Both the position numbers and the translations under genes were made by a program. A stretch of 18,912 bases of DNA from an uncultured Clostridia bacterium (lineage in GTDB: Bacteria > Bacillota > Clostridia > Christensenellales > UBA1242): contig CANPWT010000017.1 of assembly GCA_947584775.1 (NCBI GenBank), positions 1 through 18,912 on the forward strand, read 5' to 3'. Positions 1-5,717 of the stretch are shown one piece after another (position 1 is the first letter of the stretch; each line of letters starts with the position of its first letter). Under the pieces are notes generated by a model, which saw only the letters and a list, made by a program, of their open reading frames with translations, was not told the origin of the DNA and ran no database searches.

Positions 1-2
1 GT

Positions 3-665
3 GCAAATGGCGGCAGCGAAGATTTTTCGCAATACAAGGCAAATGTAAATCTTGTTGACTTAAACACTAATTTTGATGCCAGATGGGCGGGCGGAAGCCA
101 AAACGTTTTTTGCCCAGCAACAGAAAACTTTGTTGGATTTTACCCTAACAGCGAGCGCGAAGTAAACTCGCTAATAAACTTTACTTTATCCACACGGCCA
201 ACGCTTACAATAAGTTATCACACCAAAGGCAATGTAATTTATTATGGCTTTGAAACACAAAATGAGGATGAAATTGCACGCGACCGAACAATTGGCGAAA
301 GCATAAGCGAACTAACTGGCTACCCACTTATATTTACTGAAAATTCCACAGGGGGCTACAAGGATTGGTGCATTGAAAAATTAAACATCCCAGCCTATAC
401 AATTGAAGTTGGCGATGAAAGCCTGCCTCACCCAATAACCATCGAGGCATTGCCCGAAATTTACGCCCGAAACAAAGATGTGCCACTGCTTGCACTTGAA
501 AAAGCAAAAGAATTTTACAATTCTATTGACTTTAACTACCCAATTGTGCAAAATTATTCTAGCGAGGTTAAAAATGAATCCTATGAATTTAGCAACCAAG
601 TTAGGATATACGGCAAACTTAAAAGGCGAGATACCTATAGGCGCAGTAATTGTAAAAAACAATAA
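3..665 (+). CDS. M14-family zinc carboxypeptidase, C-terminal part (5' end outside window)
   Basis: The reading frame is open from the left edge and ends at a TAA, so the N-terminus with the first zinc-ligand motif (HxxE) is missing. What remains matches the second half of M14 metallocarboxypeptidases. A DLNxNFDARW block is the family's substrate-binding Asn/Arg region. It is followed by an FYPNSERE block (usual P-x-SE-x-E), an SYHTKG block whose His is the third zinc ligand, and an IEVGDE block with the catalytic Glu. Family members of this type in Gram-positives often trim peptidoglycan peptides (gamma-D-glutamyl-diaminopimelate peptidases), but the substrate cannot be read here. The last about 30 codons, after a probable natural end near KEFYN, overlap the start of tadA in another frame by 92 bases. 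That tail is Lys/Arg-rich and looks unconserved. The family call is firm; the substrate and exact C-terminus are not. Confidence 0.85.
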   Translation, partial: ANGGSEDFSQYKANVNLVDLNTNFDARWAGGSQNVFCPATENFVGFYPNSEREVNSLINFTLSTRPTLTISYHTKGNVIYYGFETQNEDEIARDRTIGESISELTGYPLIFTENSTGGYKDWCIEKLNIPAYTIEVGDESLPHPITIEALPEIYARNKDVPLLALEKAKEFYNSIDFNYPIVQNYSSEVKNESYEFSNQVRIYGKLKRRDTYRRSNCKKQ

Positions 666-1044
666 AGTAATTGCAAAGGCGTACAATAAAAAGGAAAAAC
701 ATCAAATTGCCACCCACCATGCTGAAATTTTGGCAATTCAAAAGGCCAACAAAAAACTGCACTCGTGGCGACTAGACGATTGCGATATTTATGTAAATAA
801 AGAGCCCTGCCCAATGTGTGCAGGCGCGATTGTTGGCGCGCGAATTAAAAATTTATTTTATGCGGTTAAAGATAAAGACAATGGCGGAGTTAGCAGATTT
901 AACATTTTAAACAACACAAATAATCACACAACAAACAGCACACAACTTTGCGAATTTGAAAAAGAAAATTTAGATTTAATTCAAATTTTTTTTAAAAATA
1001 AAAGAAAATTGCAAAAAAACAAGCAAAAATGCGTAAAATTTTAA
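574..1044 (+). CDS. tadA: tRNA-specific adenosine deaminase TadA
   Basis: TadA converts the wobble adenosine A34 of tRNA-Arg(ACG) to inosine. The 156-residue product has the full cytidine/deoxycytidylate deaminase-fold signature. A GEIPIGAVIV start strand is followed by HAE (zinc His plus catalytic Glu) and EPCPMCAGA, supplying the two zinc cysteines. RIKNLFYAVKDKDNGG corresponds to the usual RI..vvyGa.D.K.G segment, and the C-terminus ends in the typical FFxxKR helix. I chose the ATG at 574 because a GAGG lies six bases upstream and the N-terminus then matches family length. The frame is open back to 478, but that extension falls inside the upstream carboxypeptidase gene and has no family match. 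The start overlaps that gene by 92 bases, suggesting translational coupling. The segment after the second motif is Asn/Thr-rich and divergent. Confidence 0.93.
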   Translation: MNPMNLATKLGYTANLKGEIPIGAVIVKNNKVIAKAYNKKEKHQIATHHAEILAIQKANKKLHSWRLDDCDIYVNKEPCPMCAGAIVGARIKNLFYAVKDKDNGGVSRFNILNNTNNHTTNSTQLCEFEKENLDLIQIFFKNKRKLQKNKQKCVKF

Positions 1045-1073
1045 AAAATCCACTTTGTTTGTGGATTTTTTAT
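1043..1073. terminator. Bidirectional Rho-independent terminator between tadA and the HU gene
   Basis: Arms 1043-1053 and 1061-1071 (AAAAAATCCAC / GTGGATTTTTT) pair perfectly around a 7-base loop. The hairpin ends in a T-run on the plus strand and, read from the other side, in a T-run on the minus strand. It overlaps the tadA stop codon and lies just beyond the HU stop, so it can serve both converging genes. Confidence 0.85.
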
Positions 1074-1074
1074 T

Positions 1075-1347
1075 TTATCTAACGCTTTGTTTTAAACTGT
1101 CGCTTGCCTTAAAAGCGGGCGTGCGCCTTGGCTTAATTACGTTTACCGTGCCCGACTTAAAATTGTACATCGGCTTTGATTTAATTTGATTAATTTTAAA
1201 TTTGCCAAAGTTAGATAGTGTTACGCTTTCGCCTTGTTGCAAGGCTGATTTAATTACATTTAAAATTGTTTCTAGGCATAATTTGCAATCTTTTTTTGTT
1301 AAACCTGACTGCATATATACCTCTTTCACAAATTCGTTCTTATTCAT
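1075..1347 (-). CDS. HU/IHF-family DNA-binding protein with Phe at the arm-tip position
   Basis: A 90-residue histone-like protein of the HU family, a dimeric nucleoid protein that bends DNA. The N-terminal two-helix half is followed by the GESVTLSNFGKF beta-segment and a beta-arm. The C-terminal PAFKASDSLKQSV block matches the family's PAFKaGkaLKdaV. It aligns with canonical HU without gaps from FGKF onward. In this alignment the arm-tip RNPQTG becomes YNFKSG, so Pro63, which intercalates and kinks DNA in typical HU/IHF proteins, is Phe63. The arm is also less basic than usual. A GGAGG sits six bases before the ATG. The gene lies 42 bases downstream of spoVB on the same strand and may be co-transcribed or use its own weak promoter in the gap. 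The family call is firm; whether it is the main HU or a specialised paralogue is unknown. Confidence 0.92.
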   Translation of the reverse strand: MNKNEFVKEVYMQSGLTKKDCKLCLETILNVIKSALQQGESVTLSNFGKFKINQIKSKPMYNFKSGTVNVIKPRRTPAFKASDSLKQSVR

Positions 1348-1362
1348 AATACCTCCAATTAG

Positions 1363-1387
1363 ATAATAGACAAAACAAAATATATTT
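1363..1387 (-). promoter_or_regulatory. Possible weak promoter for the HU gene
   Basis: On the minus strand a TATTAT (1363-1368) could be a -10 box. A TTGATT 19 bases upstream (1388-1393, overlapping the spoVB stop) could be its -35. The spacer is longer than ideal and the region is A/T-rich, so this may be chance. Read-through from spoVB is the alternative. Confidence 0.25.
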
Positions 1388-1389
1388 AA

Positions 1390-2880
1390 TCAATATTTTT
1401 TAAATGCGCGTTTATTTTTTTTAAAATTAACATTTAACAACATCATAGAAAGTATATAAACAAGGCCAGAAATTAAAATGCTTATAATCAAATAAATTAT
1501 AGAAAATTTATTTTTTAATAAAATTGTTAATACTAATAGCATAATTGTTGAAGAAATTAGCACTTTTAATAAAAATTTGACATCTAACGAATATAAATTT
1601 AATTTTTTTAGTTCTATTCTATTCAGCAGCCAGACTACAAAATAGCACAAACTATTTGCTATGCCAAGCGCGTAAATATTTAACGCCTTACTAGGCAAAA
1701 ATATGATTTGCACAAAAAACTTTATTGTTACTGCAATGGACAAATTTTTTATGGTTACATATCTATTTTCCACCGCCTGCAAACTAACTGAAAAAATTTG
1801 ATTTACCGAAAAGAAAATTATGCCAACTGATGAAATGCGCAGCAAGTTATACGCCAAATTTAAGCCTTTAAGACCAAAATTATTTAAACTGTTGCCATAT
1901 AAAATTTGCATAAGCGGCTTTGGAAAGGCAATAAAAGCAAACACGCATGGCAGCGTTATAAACAACACAGTGTTAATTGCAAGCGTTGTTTTTTTGTTGC
2001 CAGATTTTTTATTTGACGCAAGTGCCGGCATGATTGAACAGGCAAGTGCAAATGAAAACAGCGTTGGCAGGCTGGTTAAAGTTGAAACTGCACCCGTATC
2101 TAGCCCATACATAAACACTGCCATTGAAGGTGAAAAATTTATTTTTAACAAATTTACAACAATTAAACTATCAACAAAACTTGCAAGCGGCAAAATTATA
2201 TTAGTTAGTGTTATTGGCAAAATTTCTTTTATTACTGCCAGGCAATTTAGTTGTGTTGCGACTGCGTTTTTTTTACTAAATTTATAAAACAGCAACAAAA
2301 TTGCAAGCGAAACAACTTCGCTTATAACAATGGCTATCATTGCCCCAACAATGGCATAAATTAAACCTTTTTTAATAAAAATTAGGCATAAAATTAAGCC
2401 AAATATCATTTTTACAAGTTGTTCAATTACATTTGAAAGCGCGCTTGGTGTAAAAAATTTTTTGCCCTGAAAATACCCTCGCAATATGCTTGCCCCGCTA
2501 ACCAAAATAATGGTTGGCGCTAAAATTAAATAACAAATGTATAGCCGCGGCTCGCCTTGAAGGGAAGAAAGCACTCCGCTTAATAAAATTAATGCTGTGG
2601 TTAGCAGCAGCGAAAACACGCTAAATATTGCAAAACATTTTTTTACAATGCTGTTTGCCGACTTGGGATTGGATGCAACAATTTTAGAAATTGCCATAGG
2701 AAGCCCAGCCGTTGCAAGCACAACGCATAGCGAATAAAAGGGGAAAATTAATTGATAGACGCCTATGCCCTCTCCGCCCAAAATGCGGGTTAACAAAATC
2801 CTATAAACCGCACTAAAAATTTTTGCCAGCACACTGCCAGCAGACAATATAACTGCGCCCTTAATTACGCCCGACTTCAT
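1390..2880 (-). CDS. spoVB: SpoVB-like polysaccharide/lipid flippase (MOP superfamily)
   Basis: A 496-residue, very hydrophobic membrane protein with about 14 predicted transmembrane segments. Its start (GVIKGAVILSAGSVLAKIFSAVYR..., then LLTRILGGEGIGVYQLIFPFYSL and LATAGLPMAISKIVA) is the hallmark N-terminus of the stage V sporulation protein B / polysaccharide-export flippase family. These proteins move undecaprenyl-linked glycan precursors across the membrane. SpoVB acts in spore cortex synthesis, and relatives act in vegetative peptidoglycan or polysaccharide export. The C-terminus is basic (FKKNKRAFKKY). No Shine-Dalgarno is visible before the ATG. A TTTACA/TACAAA pair is placed so that the mRNA would begin almost at the start codon. 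The gene is divergent from dus and precedes the HU gene. The family is certain; a strict sporulation role is inference. Confidence 0.88.
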   Translation of the reverse strand: MKSGVIKGAVILSAGSVLAKIFSAVYRILLTRILGGEGIGVYQLIFPFYSLCVVLATAGLPMAISKIVASNPKSANSIVKKCFAIFSVFSLLLTTALILLSGVLSSLQGEPRLYICYLILAPTIILVSGASILRGYFQGKKFFTPSALSNVIEQLVKMIFGLILCLIFIKKGLIYAIVGAMIAIVISEVVSLAILLLFYKFSKKNAVATQLNCLAVIKEILPITLTNIILPLASFVDSLIVVNLLKINFSPSMAVFMYGLDTGAVSTLTSLPTLFSFALACSIMPALASNKKSGNKKTTLAINTVLFITLPCVFAFIAFPKPLMQILYGNSLNNFGLKGLNLAYNLLRISSVGIIFFSVNQIFSVSLQAVENRYVTIKNLSIAVTIKFFVQIIFLPSKALNIYALGIANSLCYFVVWLLNRIELKKLNLYSLDVKFLLKVLISSTIMLLVLTILLKNKFSIIYLIISILISGLVYILSMMLLNVNFKKNKRAFKKY

Positions 2881-2890
2881 ACTGTTAATA

Positions 2891-2919
2891 TTTGTAAAAA
2901 TAATTAAATTTATTGTAAA
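2891..2919 (-). promoter_or_regulatory. Candidate spoVB promoter with almost no leader
   Basis: On the minus strand TTTACA is followed after 17 bases by TACAAA, which ends 10 bases before the spoVB ATG. If used, transcription would begin about three bases before the start codon, in keeping with the absence of a ribosome binding site. The region is very A/T-rich, so the match is only suggestive. Confidence 0.3.
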
Positions 2920-2994
2920 ATGCGTTGTTTTTTGCGTTTTTTGCTTAAATTTTTATTATTTTTTATTAATTTAAAGCAAACAACAAATAAATAA

Positions 2995-3023
2995 TTGAAA
3001 TAATTTTTAAAATGTTTTAAGAT
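2995..3023 (+). promoter_or_regulatory. Candidate dus promoter with almost no leader
   Basis: TTGAAA (2995-3000), a 17-base spacer and TAAGAT (3018-3023) form a plausible sigma-A promoter. Its start point would fall at or next to the dus ATG at 3030. No Shine-Dalgarno is seen before dus. The -10 box is imperfect and the background is A/T-rich. Confidence 0.3.
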
Positions 3024-3029
3024 AATTTT

Positions 3030-3935
3030 ATGAAATTTAAAAAGTTTATTTACGCACTTGCCCCAATGGCAGGCGTTACCGATTTTGCTTTTAGAAAAAT
3101 TTGTTCTGATTTTGGTGCAGATATGGTTGTAACCGAAATGATAAGTTTAAAAGCAATTGAAAACAACAATTCTAGAACATCTAAAATGCTAAAAGAGGAA
3201 TCTAAGGCGATACGCGTTTGCCAAATATTTGGACACGAAGTTGGCACATTTGAAAACGCTTTTAAAAACAACTCTTTTGAAAATTTTGATATTATAGATT
3301 TAAACTGTGGCTGTCCCGCCCCTAAAATTGTTAAAAACAAGGACGGCTGTTTTATGATGTCCGATATGGAAAACAGTAAAAAAGTTATTTCCTGCTTGGT
3401 TAAATGTGCAAATAAGCCGGTTTCGGTTAAATTTAGGTTGGGCATTTTTGACAATTTGAATTATATTGAATTTGCAAAGATGTGTGAACAATGTGGAGTT
3501 AGTTTTTTAACTTTGCACGCCCGCACGCGTGAGCAGGGTTACGCCGGCACTGTGGATAAAGAGGCGTATAAAAAATTGGTGGAGGCAGTAAATATCCCCG
3601 TGTTTTGGAGCGGGGACATTAAAACCAAAAAAGATGTTGAATTTGCAAAACAAATTGGTTGCGCGGGCGTTATGATTGGGCGCGCTAGTCTTGGCAACCC
3701 AGAAATTTTCAGCGTTCTTAAAGGCAAAACTCCGCCATACACAAAAAAGGAAGCAATAATTAAGCATTTGAATATGCTAAAAACCTATTTTAAATCGGAG
3801 CGCACACTTGTTGCCTATTTTAAAAAGCATTTAATGTGGTATGTGCGAGCCACAAAAAACGCAACACTTACCAAACTTAAAATTTTAGAGTTTAACACCT
3901 TAAAACAAATTGAAAATTTAATTGATGAATTATAA
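3030..3935 (+). CDS. dus: tRNA-dihydrouridine synthase
   Basis: An FMN-dependent enzyme that reduces uridine to dihydrouridine in tRNA D-loops. The 301-residue protein begins with the flavin-binding LAPMAGVTDFAFR motif. It carries TEMIS, then QIFGHE, then the DLNCGCP motif (residues 90-96) whose second Cys (C95) is the catalytic acid. KFRLG follows, then LHARTREQGYAG with the conserved His, and finally the phosphate-binding GDI and GVMIGRASLGNP stretches near the C-terminus of the barrel. Two positions are atypical: Cys93 in place of the usual Met/Gly before GCP, and GCFMM where most members have G-[AS]-[AF]-L-[ML]. It is somewhat short compared with the usual 310-330 residues. The ATG has no clear ribosome binding site. 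It stands alone, divergent from spoVB and convergent with the sugar-isomerase gene. The Dus subtype (DusB-like) cannot be settled by eye. Confidence 0.93.
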   Translation: MKFKKFIYALAPMAGVTDFAFRKICSDFGADMVVTEMISLKAIENNNSRTSKMLKEESKAIRVCQIFGHEVGTFENAFKNNSFENFDIIDLNCGCPAPKIVKNKDGCFMMSDMENSKKVISCLVKCANKPVSVKFRLGIFDNLNYIEFAKMCEQCGVSFLTLHARTREQGYAGTVDKEAYKKLVEAVNIPVFWSGDIKTKKDVEFAKQIGCAGVMIGRASLGNPEIFSVLKGKTPPYTKKEAIIKHLNMLKTYFKSERTLVAYFKKHLMWYVRATKNATLTKLKILEFNTLKQIENLIDEL

Positions 3936-3960
3936 AAAAAGAGACTTGTCCTCTTTTTTA
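3935..3960. terminator. Bidirectional terminator between dus and the TIM-barrel gene
   Basis: AAAAAAGAG and CTCTTTTTT flank a 7-base loop directly after the dus stop. The T-run ends the plus-strand stem and the A-run gives a T-run on the minus strand. It lies immediately beyond the stop of the converging gene at 3964. Confidence 0.75.
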
Positions 3961-3963
3961 AGT

Positions 3964-4770
3964 TTAGGCTTGTTTTGCGGTTAAATTTTGTTTTTTATAT
4001 TTTTCTATCTTATTTTCAAGTTCTTTTGCTTGTTTATAACAAATTTTTAAAACTTCTTCTGCAGTCAAATTGCTTTTTTGCCTAAATAAAAGTTCATAAT
4101 CTAGGCTAACCTCTGGGCATTTTGCCAATTTTTTTGCTAGTTCCTCCCAATTTATATTTCCATAGCAATTTAGTGTGTGGGCATCTTTATCCCCCATGTT
4201 GTCATGTAAATGCAAGCAGATTAATTTGTTGCCATAAAGGCTTAAATAGTCCACTTCGGGATGAAAACAATGTTGATGTCCGCTATCTAAACAAAACCTT
4301 AAATATGGGCTATCTATATTTTTAAAAACATATGGCAAAACTTCGTTTTCGTTAATATTTTCAATGGCCAAAGGCGTGTTGTATTTTTCCGCCACCTTTA
4401 AAACTCTTTTTAGGCGCTCTAACCCAATTTTTGATTTTTTACCCAAAAGGTGCACAACAACGCATTTAAAGCCATACTTATGCGCGATTTTTATATCTTT
4501 AATTAAATTTTTTTCTAGTTTATCCCCAATCTTATTGTTTAAAAAGAAATTTTTTAATTCGCTAACATTGTAACTAAAATGCAAACTAGAAACATTTAGC
4601 CCATATTTTTTAAACAGTTTTATTTGCTTTCTTATGCTGCCATTTTGGTAATTAAGATTTTTATCGGCATTTGTTATAACGCAATCAAAACCTGCCTGCT
4701 TTATCATTTTCGCGCGTTCTTTAATTGGCTCATTAAAGCCATAATAGAAACTTATTCCTTTGTTTAACAT
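3964..4770 (-). CDS. Sugar phosphate isomerase/epimerase-like TIM-barrel protein (AP-endonuclease-2 superfamily)
   Basis: A 268-residue protein of the xylose-isomerase-like TIM-barrel group, which includes sugar epimerases, isomerases and endonuclease IV. The alternating strand/helix pattern is clear, and the metal-binding residues expected of the fold are present in order. These are His in VVVHLLG, Glu in LAIENINEN, Asp/His in FCLDSGHQH, and His in ICLHLHDN followed by D-HTL. The C-terminus is Lys-rich and probably coiled or disordered. It is the third gene of the xfp-ldh operon. Its ribosome binding site AGGAG overlaps the ldh TAG stop eight bases upstream, so translation is probably coupled to ldh. 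That context favours a role in sugar entry to the phosphoketolase route over DNA repair. The precise substrate is unknown. Confidence 0.8.
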   Translation of the reverse strand: MLNKGISFYYGFNEPIKERAKMIKQAGFDCVITNADKNLNYQNGSIRKQIKLFKKYGLNVSSLHFSYNVSELKNFFLNNKIGDKLEKNLIKDIKIAHKYGFKCVVVHLLGKKSKIGLERLKRVLKVAEKYNTPLAIENINENEVLPYVFKNIDSPYLRFCLDSGHQHCFHPEVDYLSLYGNKLICLHLHDNMGDKDAHTLNCYGNINWEELAKKLAKCPEVSLDYELLFRQKSNLTAEEVLKICYKQAKELENKIEKYKKQNLTAKQA

Positions 4771-4778
4771 TTATGCTC

Positions 4779-5702
4779 CTAAAATTTTAGTTTTTTGATT
4801 ACATCTTTAACTGTTTTAACAGAATAGTCAAATTCCTTTTTTTCTTCTGCGCTTAATGGAATTTTAAAAATTTCTCTTACCCCCTCACGAGAAATAATTG
4901 CTGGCTGACCAATGCACACACCCAACTTTTCGTCATAACAAGACACGGTAAAAATGGAATTACTATCTTCAAAAATTGCATCTGTTATATTTTTAAGGCA
5001 CATGCCAATTCCGTATGCCGTGTTGCCCTTTTTTTCTATTATTTCGTACGCGCTATTTCTAACATCTTTTAATATTTTTTGTTTTTTTGCTTTTGATATA
5101 TAGCGGTTGATTGGGGTTAAGCCGATTGTGGCATGCTCCCATGGAATCATTTCGCTGTCCCCATGTTCGCCAATAACATAAGCGTGCACATTTTTATAGT
5201 TTACATGCATTTCCTCGCCCACTATATGCCTTAAACGCGCCGTATCTAACGTTGTTCCGCTGCCAATTACACGTTCTTTTTTAAAGCCAGAAAATGACAG
5301 TGTGGCGTATGTCATAATGTCTAGCGGGTTGGTTGCAATTAAATAAATGCCAGCAAATTTTGTTTTGTTAACTTCTTTTATAATTGAACGGAAAACGGAC
5401 AGATTTTTTTCAATTAAATCCATGCGAGTTTCGCCTTTTTCTTGATTTCTGCCTGCCGCAATGCAAATGATATCTGCATCCGCGCAGTCCGAGTATTGCC
5501 CAGCACGCACAACAATTTTACGCTTAGAGCAACTTGCCGCGTGCATTAAATCTAGCGCCTCGCCCTCTGCCTTGTTCTTGTTGATGTCAATGAGCACTAG
5601 TTCGTGCACATTGCTTGTGCCGTTGACAATGGAAAAAGCATAACTCATGCCCACATTTCCGCAACCTATTAGCACAACTTTGTTCAATTCAAAATTTTTC
5701 AT
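4779..5702 (-). CDS. ldh: L-lactate dehydrogenase
   Basis: NAD-dependent reduction of pyruvate to L-lactate, regenerating NAD+ in fermentation. The 307-residue protein shows the Rossmann GCGNVG motif (13-18) and an acidic Asp39 at the end of strand 2 that selects NAD. The mobile loop GRNQEKGETRMDLIEKN contains Gln87, at the position that separates lactate (Gln) from malate (Arg) dehydrogenases, and catalytic Arg93. TNPLD, the substrate-binding Arg156 in LDTARLR, and catalytic His180 in GEHGDS complete the active site. Length is usual for the family (about 310-325). The ATG is preceded by a GGCGGGGAAT ribosome binding site lying in the 15-base gap after xfp. It is the middle gene of a three-gene operon. 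Arg85 in GRNQ, where most LDHs have Gly-Ala-Asn/Pro, is a small oddity. Confidence 0.95.
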   Translation of the reverse strand: MKNFELNKVVLIGCGNVGMSYAFSIVNGTSNVHELVLIDINKNKAEGEALDLMHAASCSKRKIVVRAGQYSDCADADIICIAAGRNQEKGETRMDLIEKNLSVFRSIIKEVNKTKFAGIYLIATNPLDIMTYATLSFSGFKKERVIGSGTTLDTARLRHIVGEEMHVNYKNVHAYVIGEHGDSEMIPWEHATIGLTPINRYISKAKKQKILKDVRNSAYEIIEKKGNTAYGIGMCLKNITDAIFEDSNSIFTVSCYDEKLGVCIGQPAIISREGVREIFKIPLSAEEKKEFDYSVKTVKDVIKKLKF

Positions 5703-5717
5703 ATTCCCCGCCTTTGA

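Noticed and set aside
1820..2287. 155-codon open frame on the plus strand inside spoVB
   Set aside because: It is antisense to a well-conserved membrane protein, has no ribosome binding site or recognisable motif, and looks like a frame shadow.
3050..3767. Minus-strand open frames within dus
   Set aside because: They overlap conserved Dus motifs and lack ribosome binding sites; they are shadows of the real gene.
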